Below are positions 10,712-21,970 of a stretch of 64,000 nt of DNA, in pieces. Made by a program: the position numbers and the translations under genes. This DNA is from Gyromitra esculenta (Eukaryota; Ascomycota; Pezizomycetes; Pezizales; Discinaceae). Position 1 is the stretch's first letter. Every line of letters begins with the position of its first letter. The notes under the pieces are model-generated. The model was not told the origin of the DNA and made no database searches. It saw nothing but the letters and a program-made list of their open reading frames with translations. The stretch spans positions 3,782,001 through 3,846,000 of the forward strand of contig JBCAML010000001.1 in the NCBI GenBank assembly GCA_038503075.1. Reading direction: 5' to 3'.

Positions 10712-12382
10712 CTACAACTTCGCCTTCGGCGGCGCATCCTTCTTCAACATAGCCTCCGCCACCACCCGCCTCTGGATCTTCCCTGTGGCAGTCTTCGGCA
10801 TAACCTCAATAAACCAGATCCTTGTCGGGATCTTGAATTTGGCCAACTTCTCGCTAACAAAGCTCTTAATCTCCTCAACGGTCGCCTTCTCGCCCTGCTT
10901 AACCACGATAGCCGCTCCAACCTCCTGCCCATACATTTCACTCTCCAATGCAAAACTAACCGCCTCGGAAACCTTAGGGTGGGACGCAAGCGCATTGTCA
11001 ACCTCGATAGGCGATATCTTTTCCCCCCCACGGTTAATGAGTTCCTTGATGCGGCCGGTGATTTGGACGTATCCGTCAGAGTCTAGCTTCCCTTGATCAC
11101 CGGTTCTGAAGAACCCGTCGCTGGTGAAGGATTCAGCGTTGGCTTTGTCGTTGTTGATGTATCCCTTCGTGACGTTTACTCCGCGGATACAGATCTCGCC
11201 TTCTTTGCCCTGCGGGAGCTGTTTGCCGTCGCTGTCGAGAATGCGGACCTCGACGCCTTGGCCGATACCGACGGTGCCGGGCTTGCGCGCTGCTGGGGGG
11301 AGCGGGTTGGATGTCATTTGGTGCGCGGCTTCGGTCATTGCGTAGGCTTCTAGCACTGGTGCGTGGAGGGCGGCTTCGAGCGCGTGGAAGGTGGTTGGGG
11401 AGAGTGGGGAGGAGCAGGAGCGGATGAAGCGGATATTAGGGATTGGGGAGGGGAGGGGGGATTTTAGAAGGATTTGGTGGATTGTTGGGACCTGGTGAGG
11501 GTCAGAATCATGCTTTTGGCTGGGGAGGTGTGAGGAAACTTACGGCAGTGTACCAATTGGCTTTATATTTGATAAAGTCTTCCCAGAATTCACTGGCAGA
11601 GAATTTGGCAGGAACGATTACGGTGCCGCCGGATAGGAGGGGCGCGAGGAAGCCGGCTTGGAGGCCGTGGACGTGAAAAAGAGGCATAACGAGGTATGTC
11701 CTATCCTCAGGTGTGAGTTTATAGGTCTCCACAATATTATCTATATTTGCTCAACCCCGTCAATTCGGATTCAACATCGTTAAAACCCACACTGTTAGGA
11801 TCGCATACGCATGGTCCTTGTCAAATTCCGATGAGTCAATGGCACTGCCTTGGGCCGGCCCGTAGTGCCACTGGTATGCAAGACCAAAGCTACATCCTCT
11901 GGTTCCGCAACTGCAGTTTCCACGGAGCCCTTCCCTTGTAGCCCTCCCTTCTCTTTGAGCACCAAGAGCACTTGTCTATGCTGCGGCGACCATTCCACCT
12001 CTGCCACTGCAGCATTAAACTTTCTCGCCGCTTTGACAGCAGATGCTTCGGCTGCAACAGCACCCTTGGGCACGATCACGAGCGCACTCTTGATGTCATC
12101 GATATAGAATTCGAACTCGGCTTGTTTATAGCTCGGGTTCAGGGGAGCTGCTATTGCGCGCTGGGAGGCGGTCGCGAGGAAGGAGACCACGAATTCGAGG
12201 TTGTTAGGGAGCGCGATGGAGACGGCGGAGTGGGGCCTAATGCCAATTGAGGCGAGAGAGCGCTGGAAAGCTGTGGTGAGACGGTGGAGGTCGGCGTAGG
12301 TGAGGGTTAGGTCAGAATGGGGGATTATAATAGCAGGGCCAGCAGACCAGGGGCAGAGGGCGTTGGAGAGGGTATTTGCCAT
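10712..12382 (-). CDS. pcs60: Peroxisomal AMP-forming CoA ligase, Pcs60/oxalyl-CoA synthetase type
   Basis: Three exons: 12382-11809, 11740-11544 and 11491-10712, giving 516 residues. All adenylate-forming core motifs are present in order: LHTSGTTGRPKAVPLTHRN (ATP-binding loop), MPLFHVHGL, YAMTEAAHQM, FFRTGDQGKLDSDGY, GRIKELINRGGEKISPIEVD and the C-terminal PKTATGKIQRR, whose lysine is catalytic. The combination THRNLT...PLFHVHGLQAGFLAPLLSGG and the closely family-like C-terminal half point to the Pcs60/Fat2 group. Its yeast member converts oxalate to oxalyl-CoA. The protein ends in KAKL, whose last three residues (AKL) match a type 1 peroxisomal targeting signal, so a peroxisomal location is inferred. 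Intron 1 donor GTATGC and intron 2 donor GTAAGT are canonical, and the joined frame is continuous. The exact substrate is not shown by the sequence; a related short or medium acyl substrate is possible. Confidence 0.94.
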
Positions 12383-14000
12383 TGTTGTAGGCCAACTAAG
12401 CAGATCTAGAATATAAATATAGAGGTATTTTCTGGGGATGTGATATTCGAAAAGAAGCCTTTCTCTGGGGGAAAGAGGTCACAAATAGAGATAACTCGGG
12501 CTTTCTCGCGGGGAGAACGGGATTGGAGCAAATGATAGCCGGATGACGCGATATTACCCTTCCCCTAGCCCTTAGCCCGTTCCGAGTGATCCGCGGGGCG
12601 CCAAGTTGCGCCCAGCAGCCGCACACCTTGGCACTCTCGCTTTTTTGCCCGCCGGCAGGGTAACCCTACAGCCTAGCCCTGTGCTTTAAAAACTTTTGAA
12701 CGTCGCACAGTGGAACCCTCTTCTCTCCTCCTCAGCCCCCCTCGCTCGAAGAATCGCTTATCGAAGCTCACAAACGGAGAAACACATTCGTGTGTTTTCT
12801 CGACAAGATACTACACTTGATTATGCTTTGGGAGAAAGTCCCCGGACAACCTTGCAATCCTCTCTTCGGAGAGTGTCTTGCACAGCGGAAACGCAGTTGG
12901 AACGTAGCAGTTTCCCTTCTCGATCCATACATAGCCGTCGTCACTCGGGGAGCTGTTCATCCAGTGGCGAAGATATGAGCCCGCAGCGGTGACCTATGGG
13001 TGGCGATTTCGCGAACGTTGGGTTTTGTTTTCGTCGATTCTTAACAGTTATGCGATTACCGTTCTCTAGAACCTTTCGGGGGGAAGGGGGGCGGCAACAC
13101 AATGGGGCTCATTCTTGATGCGAGGGGGGTTCACCTATCTTTTTAATGGTCTGTAGCTTAAGGAAAGCATGGGGAAACCTGCCGGATTGGTGGCATGAGT
13201 TTTCTTCAGATACCTGGTCGAGCAGGTTGGACCGATCACTTCTCTCTCTCTCTTTTTTTTTCCTTCAGAGAGGGGTTTTCGATATGATGAACACAAATCA
13301 TAGAGTCAAGCACAGAAATTTTATATTGACTCTCCCTAAGGGGAGGGGACTGTTGACAACGATTTATGCAAACGCTCTGATCGGAACCCCGAAGAAGAAG
13401 AAAGATAGATGAGATGGGAGGTGTCTTTATTTAGTTTTTAACAAGTTGAAATAAAATAAAAAACTTGGACTAATTCTGAATTTCCTTTCTACTTTATCGT
13501 GATTCTATCCAATTTGGTGGTTTCCTTCAGCATCAGTCGCTAGCTCTCGATACCGTCAGGTTACTCGTGACCACAGCACCCACCATAGAACTGACTACAA
13601 CGCCCACCATAGAACTAACCTCAGAGGATAGCACCATCTCCCATCCAGTGATAACAGCATCGGCTGTCTCCTCCAATGACCACACTGTACACAGGCATAT
13701 ACTCTCCACCTGTCAGTAATCGCATGCTCAACTATGTATAACTGCGTCCAACAAGTTGATGCGCTTTGTGAAGTACCACGATGCAACAGACTCAAGGAAA
13801 ATTGATCAAACACAACCAAAGTATTTGTTATTCAATAGAAAAGAAACTGTGAGATAGCTAAATACATATACAACTTATTTACTTGATAATGGGGCTGAAA
13901 TAAAATTCTACTTTTTTGAAGGTTTGGTATCACCTTGGTACATTGCAGTACTTCAAAAAGCGCATGGACCTGGTGGACGCAAATGTACTACGTATACGAG
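12383..14000. other. Intergenic, no gene supported
   Basis: The left part is the promoter region of the PCS60-type gene. No coding feature is supported; open frames at 12696-12992 and 13146-13412 have no domain or splice logic. A two-copy 24-bp tandem repeat is at 13577-13620. Confidence 0.5.
13577..13620. repeat. Two-copy 24-bp tandem repeat
   Basis: The unit CCCACCATAGAACT plus about 10 bp occurs twice with a 24-bp period, differing at a few positions. It looks like a simple local duplication. Confidence 0.8.
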
Positions 14001-14109
14001 TATGGGGGAAAGTGATTCCAAGTGGTAGTGCGCCAAGGTATTTATTTACATGTAAATGGGAGAGGCCGTCGAATCTTTGCTCGCCGCCACTTGTAATCAC
14101 TTTCCCCGT
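14001..14109. mobile_element. MITE, family 1, copy A
   Basis: A roughly 109-bp non-coding element with terminal inverted repeats. The left end reads GGGGGAAAGTGATTCCAAGT, and the right end reads nearly the same on the other strand (one C/A difference at GATTACAAG). Both ends abut TA dinucleotides, consistent with a TA target duplication as made by Tc1/mariner/pogo-type transposases. It has no coding capacity. The internal sequence matches the copy at 18572-18682 in reverse orientation, including CATGTAAATGGGAGAGG and GCGCCAAGGTATT. The pairing of two independent copies makes this a real repeat family rather than a chance hairpin. Confidence 0.85.
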
Positions 14110-17100
14110 ACCCGTAGTACGCCGTACAAAAAATTCAACCAAAGACTAGCGAAGTATTTTGTTCAAGTCCCCCCGTTTCCCTCATGCTGATAACTCCATC
14201 TCCACTATCCTACGGTTGTGAAAATTAACCATTTAACCCTATACTATTACAACCCGCTCGAGAAACACTAAAAGGTCGAAATCCTATTCAACACCAAAGC
14301 GCGATACTCAAGATCATCAAAATACAACAAGCAGCTCACAGAGCTATTCTCCTCGTTCCTAGGTACCTCCCTTACATATGGATCTAGGCTAATCTAGATA
14401 TTTCCAGCGACATAATTGACGCACAATTCATTTCTCGGTCAAAAACACCTGAGCAGTATCATTCCACGCATCACCAACGCTACCCAACACTTACATTTCA
14501 ATGCAGAGGCTAACGCTCATGACCAACTCAAGCTTGAGCATTCGATTAAAAAAATTTAACGATCAGCGTGGTTCTCAAATAGCAAACATCCTAGTGATCA
14601 GAAAGTTGCTCTATTCATGGAGAATTACGTGCTATAGGAGAACCGCTTCACGTTTTGTTTTTGGTGATGATTGTCTGCTAATGGCTCGTTAGACTTGTGA
14701 TTAAGATATTAAAAGCTGTACCCCCAGGTCTCTAGACCTCTGAGCCTGCTTTGAAGACGCCACCATTCACGAAAGACATCTTGGAAAATCAATCAGGCAA
14801 AGCATTGTCCCCTCTCGGCCACCCAACAGAAGTAATTCTAACATATAATCAGTATTTATTCAAGACGTTATCTAGTTGTACTAGAAGCCCAGCAAAACAT
14901 TTCCTTTCCCGATTATACAGTTGCGGATGCGATATTTTTGATAGCTTAGGGATTAGCACAAGTCTCGGAGAGCTTATCTTCCAGCCGCTAAAAGAGGCCC
15001 TCAAGTAGGATAAGTAAATACATATCCACAACTCGCTAACGTTTCCGGTACCAAGTGTATTTTGCTCTCTAGGTATCATCCAACACCGGCGCTGCCTGTA
15101 GCATTTAGTTCAGGAAATAACTCACCTTGGACACGAGCAAGAGTTGCCCGCCACATTTTTAGATACGCATAGAATCTATTACAACTCCCAGAAACGAAAT
15201 GGCGCAAACATTACCAGCTATTACAAAAGCACTTAGAGCTGCGGAAGTTATTGAAATAGTTACAGGTTCCGGATTTACTTCGTCCCTGGCATTTACGCCA
15301 ACCGGTCATTCACTCGCCATTTACCTTCAACAGCGACCCTTTAGACTCTGAATAACATTTATATCAGTGAAAAATCTCTCTCCTTGAAGCATTGGGTGAG
15401 AGACAGAGGGTCGAAGTTCTAGAAGAGTTATTTAATCGATCGACAAAATACGTCATAGCGTCACAACATGCTACATGACAGCACAGATAGTGAAGGAAAA
15501 CGAACATTCAAATCGAATACTTTAATTCGAATTTATAATGTCTGCCAAACGTCTGCACCATTACCTTTAACTACGTTGCGTTCAACTAACAGAATGCTGA
15601 AGCTCCGCCATTATTTTGCCAAAATACATCCGATATCTACTCTACTAGAATTAAAACTTTTCATTCGATCAAGGCTTCCAACGGTCCAACAATTTAACGA
15701 CCCTAAGCAGTTTGTTATTAGCCGGCCCAGTTCGGATCTCTCATTTCCATATTCGCTACAGTATCATTGAGCGCCTACAGATATCCCATCGAAGAGCCTG
15801 ATATTGAGGGTCAGTGAGAGAGAGCACGATATTAGGCTTGGTTATTCATTTAGTTGGATATGCCTTTAACTATTTTTGTCATTTTCCACCATTTTCTTTC
15901 TCCGTGGGATAACGACCATTTACAAGCAAACTTTCTAAATCAAACCAGTTCGCAACAAATGTCTTACCAGGCTCCGAATCAGTTGAGGGCATACTGTATT
16001 ATGCATTCTAGAATCCTATGGGCCTATATGGCAAGAGGAGGCATATACGTGTAGGGGAAGCCCTCACCCTGCCTCCTCGCCATGAAGTACACTTCCTCTC
16101 ATCAAAGTGCTCTCCAGGATTTCAATTCATCACACGTGTAGTCGTGAAAAATTAATATATACTCTATTCGAGGAGTGAATCTGAGTGATACACACATATA
16201 CCCCGCACCTAGGAAGGTGAGGTCTTACTAATGTCAAATTTCCCTAACTATCAGTTTTTTTTCCCTATTGACCATCGCCTAACTAAATGTCTAGCCAACT
16301 CACTCGCCACTAGCTAGTCTCCTTGACCTCACATTGAAGGAACAATCAGGTTGGACCGGGGCCAACCCTAGCTTACAAGCCCGAGCAAGAATTAGCAAGT
16401 TTTTGGATACCCGCTCACGATCAGAGTTCATAGATATATACAGAATTTTACCTTCCAAACAGATTATCTATTGCGAACCAGCTTAGTTTAAAAGGTCATG
16501 GAAAACAGGGGTAAGTTTCGTATATCACGACGTGCCATGCCTCCGAACTTGGGCCGCCTACAAGCCACACAGACATACCTAAAATAAAAACACACTTTCT
16601 TTCCATTTACCTCTAGGGTCAGATCCTTTAGCTACCATTCAGGTTCAGGGCTTAGAGAGTTTAAGTTAGTTCTATTAGAGCTAGGTGTAGGCCACAGGGC
16701 TCTCCGCTTCTTGGAGTATTTTATTGAGGCGAGCTTAAGCTTTCATAAAGGATTTCATACCCGCTCTATAGCGGCATGACCACGCTTTGCAAACAGTGCT
16801 GTAGAATATTTCGGGAGATCAGGGTATGTCATGGCATGTCAGTTAGCTTCCCCTAACCCCTATTCAATCTCGAATGCTTATTTCCATGAAGATAGAAGTC
16901 CATGAAGATAGAAGTAGCTTCCTACCCACATGTCTTAACAGGCAAGGGAATAACAACACATCACTTGCCTATCTCGAACGTTTGCCCCACCTAGGTAGAA
17001 ATCATAATCCTAGCTCATTAGGAATTTTCCAACAATTTAAACTTCTGTCGCATCTCAATAGTTTACCGTAATAGTTGGCTCTCAGGGTTTGCAGATGTCC

Positions 17101-18571
17101 TGATATTTGACGATTTAACCCTTACTCTGCCCTACCTTATCTTACTTGTCCTAAATTGGCATAGGGTAGATATAAGTTATAATTGAGTTATATAGAGCAC
17201 CTCGATCGACGGCCGCGGATAGATTGAAAAGGCTTGATAATCAAAAGTATCACGAAACTCTGACCTCTGGCTTGTTAAAGAAAGTAGGTACACGCTATGG
17301 ACGACCTAGAGCCGCTATGTGATCCAAATTTCACCTATTTAGCAACTGCACCAACATAATCTCGTCCAGTGGTGTTTCATGAATCTGATATTACTCTACC
17401 AATTGAGCCAAGTAATCTATCACTTTCACACCGTCTAACCTCGGCGAACCCCAAAGAAATAACGTTATGGGATGTTCTACCAGGGCCGCTCGGTCTCCGA
17501 TTCATTTATATCCTTGGTTAGTTATCGATATACTACATTAGTGGAACCGGAGATTACAGGGCCGGGATATATAATATGTGGACCCTGGGCTACAACAGCG
17601 GTGGCTCATGGCTTCAGTATGAGAGAATAGAGCCATCACACTTAATAAGGAACCTTTGTGAGCTCCATAAATTGGAGTGGTATTCAATGAGTGATAACCC
17701 GTGATTCGCATGCAGCGGTTGGATGAGGTTTTATTCCAGGGTTGACCGATATCACTTCTGCCTAAACCCTAGCCCTGAGATACACCCCTGTTGAGCACAG
17801 AATACAAATCTAAGGTACTTGTGACACCACACCGGAATGACGGCCAGCTACCGAAAGATACCCGACCCGGCTGGCTGGCGGTAAAACATACTTCATATGT
17901 GGATGCAGATTATCCAAAAACTGGATGTGGCAAAAATATGTGTGTATGTGTGGGGGGGGGATAGAATACGTAGGAAGGTGAAAGCTGGGTTTACCTATGA
18001 AAATAGTGGGAGGCATGACTTTGCGCAGTATGTAGGAAGAGATTTTCGGTTCGGTTTTGTCTCATGGCAGCTCAGTTCTCCAAACTTGAATATGATAGGC
18101 AGGCACGGTATATTTTTCAGCTTCATATGTGTGAGAACACGCGTCCGTTAACAACAGAACAGGTTTCGCAGCGATTGGTAGGTAGATAGGTCGCCGTCGA
18201 TCAGGAGTTTCGGGGTTTTCGAGGGTGGAAAGAAAAACCGAGGCCAGAAAACTTCCTGCCAGTTTAAAGACGATTGACGGGCACGAGGTGGCACGCGTGT
18301 CGTGCTGGCCATCAGGAGCGTTTCACGATGCTGATGCAGGATGTTTCGAAATCCCGAGACGGGCGAGGATGTTGTCCGCCGGGACTACGTCGCAACGTCG
18401 CCGTTCTATAGAGTTGTGTATGTAAAGTACTTGCAAAAGCTAAGAACGGGGTCTGCCCTTATGGTTTTTATATGCATTGTTCTATCTATGCAATCTATTT
18501 TTAAAAAAACACCCTACATAAGCACCGTGGCCCATGTCGATACACGCACCTTGGGCAGGTTGGAGGGTTCA
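14110..18571. other. Gene-poor tract between two MITE copies
   Basis: About 4.4 kb without a gene I can support. Composition is moderately A/T-rich with many scattered stops in all frames. A 16-bp tandem duplication (CCATGAAGATAGAAGT) is at 16884-16916. A stretch at 17341-17415 resembles a degraded tRNA on the minus strand but does not fold acceptably. The plus frame around 17540-17660 is open over a few dozen codons but unrecognised. Confidence 0.5.
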
Positions 18572-18682
18572 TATGTAGGGAAAGTGATTCCAAGTGGCAG
18601 TGAGCCAAGACGACAGCCTCTCCCATTTACATGCACATCAATACCTTGGCGCACTGCCACTTGGAATCACCTTCCCCCATAG
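18572..18682. mobile_element. MITE, family 1, copy B
   Basis: Second copy of the element at 14001-14109, inverted relative to it. The left end is GGGAAAGTGATTCCAAGTGG; the right end on the opposite strand is GGGGGAAGGTGATTCCAAGT. The inverted repeats extend about 35 bp, through GCAGTG[CA]GCCAAG. TA lies at both boundaries. The interior carries the shared CATGTAAATGGGAGAGG block. It is non-coding, so mobilisation would need a transposase encoded elsewhere. Confidence 0.85.
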
Positions 18683-18943
18683 TCCGGTGAGGGGAAGTCT
18701 GACGATAGGTGGCGGTGCAAGTAAGAGATATCGAGTTTTCTTCCCCTCCACGACTCCCCAAGAGGCTTGATAAAAGTGCCTAATAAATCAAAAATGCAAT
18801 TTATTAAACGTCAAACTAAGCCAATTGGAAAAAAGTATGGAACTCAAACGAGCCTGGGTCCACCAGGCGAAGAACTGCACCACCACCTGTCAGACCTTCC
18901 CTCGCACCGAGTATGTCTACCAAGTTTTATACAAAAGATACTA

Positions 18944-20147
18944 TTATTCATCTCTTGCCACCACCTTCTTCGCTTTAGAACCCTTCGCAGGCGTCTTCTT
19001 TGTCGGGGTTTCTTTCTTGAATGATGCGACAGAGACGTCGCTGGCTTTCCACAAGTACCACATATACAAGCCTAAGAAAGTTAGCAAGGCAATTTTACTT
19101 GATCATAAAGATATAAGAAACCAAAGCATACTTCTATAAGGTTTGAATGGTTCTGCGTGCTTGATCATATCGTCCTCGGTCATGTATTTCCATTTCCCCT
19201 TGCCGCTCGCTTTCAATTTCCCCACGTCACGGCCTGCGATAACGGCCTGGCCACGTTGAATTCCAAGATCTCCGAGAGAGAAAACATCCATCCGCTTCAA
19301 TCCGAACAAAAGGAACATTTCAGCAGACCAAACTGGAGTTTCACCAGAGAATTAGCTTTTTTCCTTAATCGACTCAGAGCTCGGGAAGAGACTTACTCCC
19401 AATTCCTCGGACCTTTACCAATCTATCTACCACCTCCTCATTACTAGCATTCGATAACACCTCTACTGATAGATCTCCGTTTTTAAAGTGCTCGGCCAGA
19501 GACGTAACATATTCTGCCTTTCGTACAGACAAACCAGCTGTTCGCAATGTCGCCTGATCACACTTCAAGACCATATCAGGTGTTGGGAAAGCTATCCCTT
19601 GCTTGGCAAGCTCATCCGCAAACAAGGCCACAAACTTTGTTTTGATTGAGTTTGCAGCAGCACCAGTAACTTGCTGCGAAATGATACCACTAACGAGACT
19701 GTGGAATGGTTCCACCATCTCTGAAAGCCCCTCCTGAGAGAATAAGTTGCATTCATGTTCTTCGATAAATGGTGCCAGCTTTGGTTCAACCTTCAGCAAG
19801 TGTGCAATCCCCTCCTTCACCATTTCACTCGTTGTTGATGTTGGAACTGGGCCATAAACCACGACCGCAGTCGAGGCTGGAGGAACCGATGGTGCATCTG
19901 TAGCTGTTCCTGGTACCAGCGTGACAGAATCATTGTTCGATATAGCTTTAGACAAAGTCGTCTTCGTGATAACTGAGGATGTTGCTTTTGTCCGCTTTGT
20001 CACTCCCCCCTTTGATGCTTTAAGCGAGGAAGTGAGAACGCTTCGTGAGATAGCAGAGGATGTTGCTTTTGCTCCCCCTGTAATCCCCCCCTTTGATGCT
20101 TTAAGGGAGGATGTGAGAACATTTCGTGATCGTGTAGCTGATACCAT
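18944..20147 (-). CDS. DNA-3-methyladenine glycosylase II (AlkA/Mag type, HhH-GPD)
   Basis: Three exons: 20147-19397, 19332-19132 and 19071-18944, giving 359 residues. The enzyme removes alkylated purines from DNA at the start of base-excision repair and acts in the nucleus. The HhH-GPD core is clear: FHSLVSGIISQQVTGAAANS, then the helix-hairpin-helix VKVRGIG at residues 244-250. WSAEMFLLFGLKRMDVFSLG and DLG follow, with the presumed catalytic Asp at residue 272. Splice junctions are supported because GIG-IWSAEMF and KPYRSLYMWYLW are restored across introns with canonical ends. The N-terminal about 80 residues are Ser/Thr/Lys-rich and contain a two-copy 27-residue repeat (LTSSLKASKGG...). The C-terminus is basic (KKTPAKGSKAKK), suiting nuclear import or DNA contact. 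I chose the ATG at 20147 because it opens the frame before the repeat; a start further downstream cannot be excluded. Confidence 0.9.
19975..20137 (-). repeat. 81-bp in-frame tandem duplication in the glycosylase N-terminus
   Basis: Two copies with an 81-bp period lie inside exon 1 of the glycosylase gene. On the plus strand each begins GAGGATGTTGCTTTTG and contains CTTTGATGCTTTAAG. They encode a 27-residue repeat, LTSSLKASKGGITGGAKATS versus LTSSLKASKGGVTKRTKATS. The frame is preserved, so the protein tolerates or uses it. Confidence 0.9.
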
Positions 20148-21950
20148 GATTCCAGATATAGTTTATATGGCTTTTGTCACAATGTATCAAAACAGTCAAA
20201 AGGAAGTACGTGTCGTTTCTTAGAACATGGCCCAGCGTCGTTCGGTTGGATGATGACTCCAGCCAAGACTCTTGGCAAATACCTACCACATTCGCATCTC
20301 CTTGCCGATTGGTTGCGCGGTAAAGCACAGTTCTGGTCTCCCAGAGAATGAAACATCACAGCAGGCTTCCTCCGATAACATTGAACCCGAAACACAGGCT
20401 GTCGCCAGACCTAAATGCTGGTATCCGAATCACGAACGAAACTCGACTTGAAGGATGTCTAACAAGCCGATTTGTAATCACAGAGAGTTGGTAAATACCG
20501 GCTCAGATTGGTTTGCGAAAGAACTCACCAACATATTGGTATGCGAGACAAAAGAACCAGTAATTATCGGTAGAGTTTGTCGGCAATTGAGGGATAATCC
20601 ATCAGCGTGGGCTGTGAAGAATATTCTCGGTTCACGTCAAGCACAGAGCGGGTATGCCATGCACAGTGCCGTACCCGCGATACATGTACTTGATGCTGAT
20701 ACCTCGATGTGATAGAGGTATTCCGCCGAAGTGATCTATATATAATTGTCATATCTCCTCTCTCACGGTGGTCAGGTGTATTCACAGATCTCGTGTTGTA
20801 TCACAGACAAAGTACATGGCATTGTAATATCTAAAACACAGTCAGGACCAGGTCGATGTGAGCATAGACACATAAGAGTCACGGGTACAATACGTATGTA
20901 ATTTTATTCAAATACTTCGGGTACCCACCTAACGCTCACTTGCCGTCCTACGGTCTGGTGAGACGATATATTCATGGTATATCACTCACGTTAACGTCCT
21001 TGTGAAATATCTCCTATCCAGACGGTCCATCAGCATAGTCCCAATTCATGTCGTAAGAGCCGCTCAAAGTTCCGTATACTATGCGCTAATAAGGATCACG
21101 CCTCGGAACTAGAGCGTGTGAGCTGCAGCAGAATAGAGCAGATACACCAGAGACAGTGTTGCGTAATTTCTCGGGAGTCCGAGCTTTACTATACCAGACA
21201 CAAGCTGTCTACCTACTCTGCTGGGGCACAGAGGCCAATTACCGTGCACGCATTGGTGCATTGATGCAAGAAAAAGATAAGCTTTTGGCCTCAGCCAGTG
21301 CAGCTGTACGAATCATGGTGGAAACTCCACGAACCTCTAGAATGTAGAAAAATCAACCCTGGTGCTTTAGATGGGCAATTCTTCTTGCCGAAAGGCATCG
21401 CATCTCTACAAAGCTCAAAAAAGCCGACCACTGACGTGGAAAGAGCACGTTTGAAATGCTTACCTTTGTGGCTTGACCAATTGGTGCATATACCAACCTA
21501 CTAGCCGAATATCCGACCGCAATCGAAGGCTGGTCATAAACGATTTGGGTACCTAAATATACCAAACCATTATCACGATATTTGCACTTTCTCTTGATTC
21601 AATGGCAGTAGAATTGCGCGCGGGGTTACAATTACCTAACCAAATGCAATTGTGCATACGCCCTGCTCAATGCCCATGTTCTGGGTTGTCTTATCTCTAC
21701 GGATAATCTTCCGAAGCCTGGTTTCGCAACGGGTAGAACGGAAAATGCCTTGATGGCTTGCGTCTCAACGCGCGGTGAACATTTGCATCATATCATGCGA
21801 CTTATATGGTACGGGAGATAATATTCCATCACTGCGAACGTAGGAATCTAGAACGGAGGTCATAATCACCCTTCACATCGTCCAGGGCAATTGTGCAGAG
21901 CACTACGAAGTTTGTCAACCTATTCATGGTGTTGAGGAATGGATCTCGCA

Positions 21951-21970
21951 TAATCTAATCTAATCTAATC
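21951..21970. repeat. TAATC microsatellite
   Basis: Four perfect TAATC units, followed by an imperfect TAGTTAATC extension. Confidence 0.9.

Noticed and set aside
17341..17415. tRNA-like sequence on the minus strand (A-box-like TTGGCTCAATTGGTAGAG)
   Set aside because: The D-arm resembles a tRNA, but the anticodon stem and T-arm do not pair and no normal TTCGA loop follows. At best it is a degraded tRNA; a tRNAscan-type search would decide.
21156..21504. Overlapping plus-strand frames
   Set aside because: One stretch is protein-like for about 30 residues, but no motif, intron signals or extension support a gene or relic.
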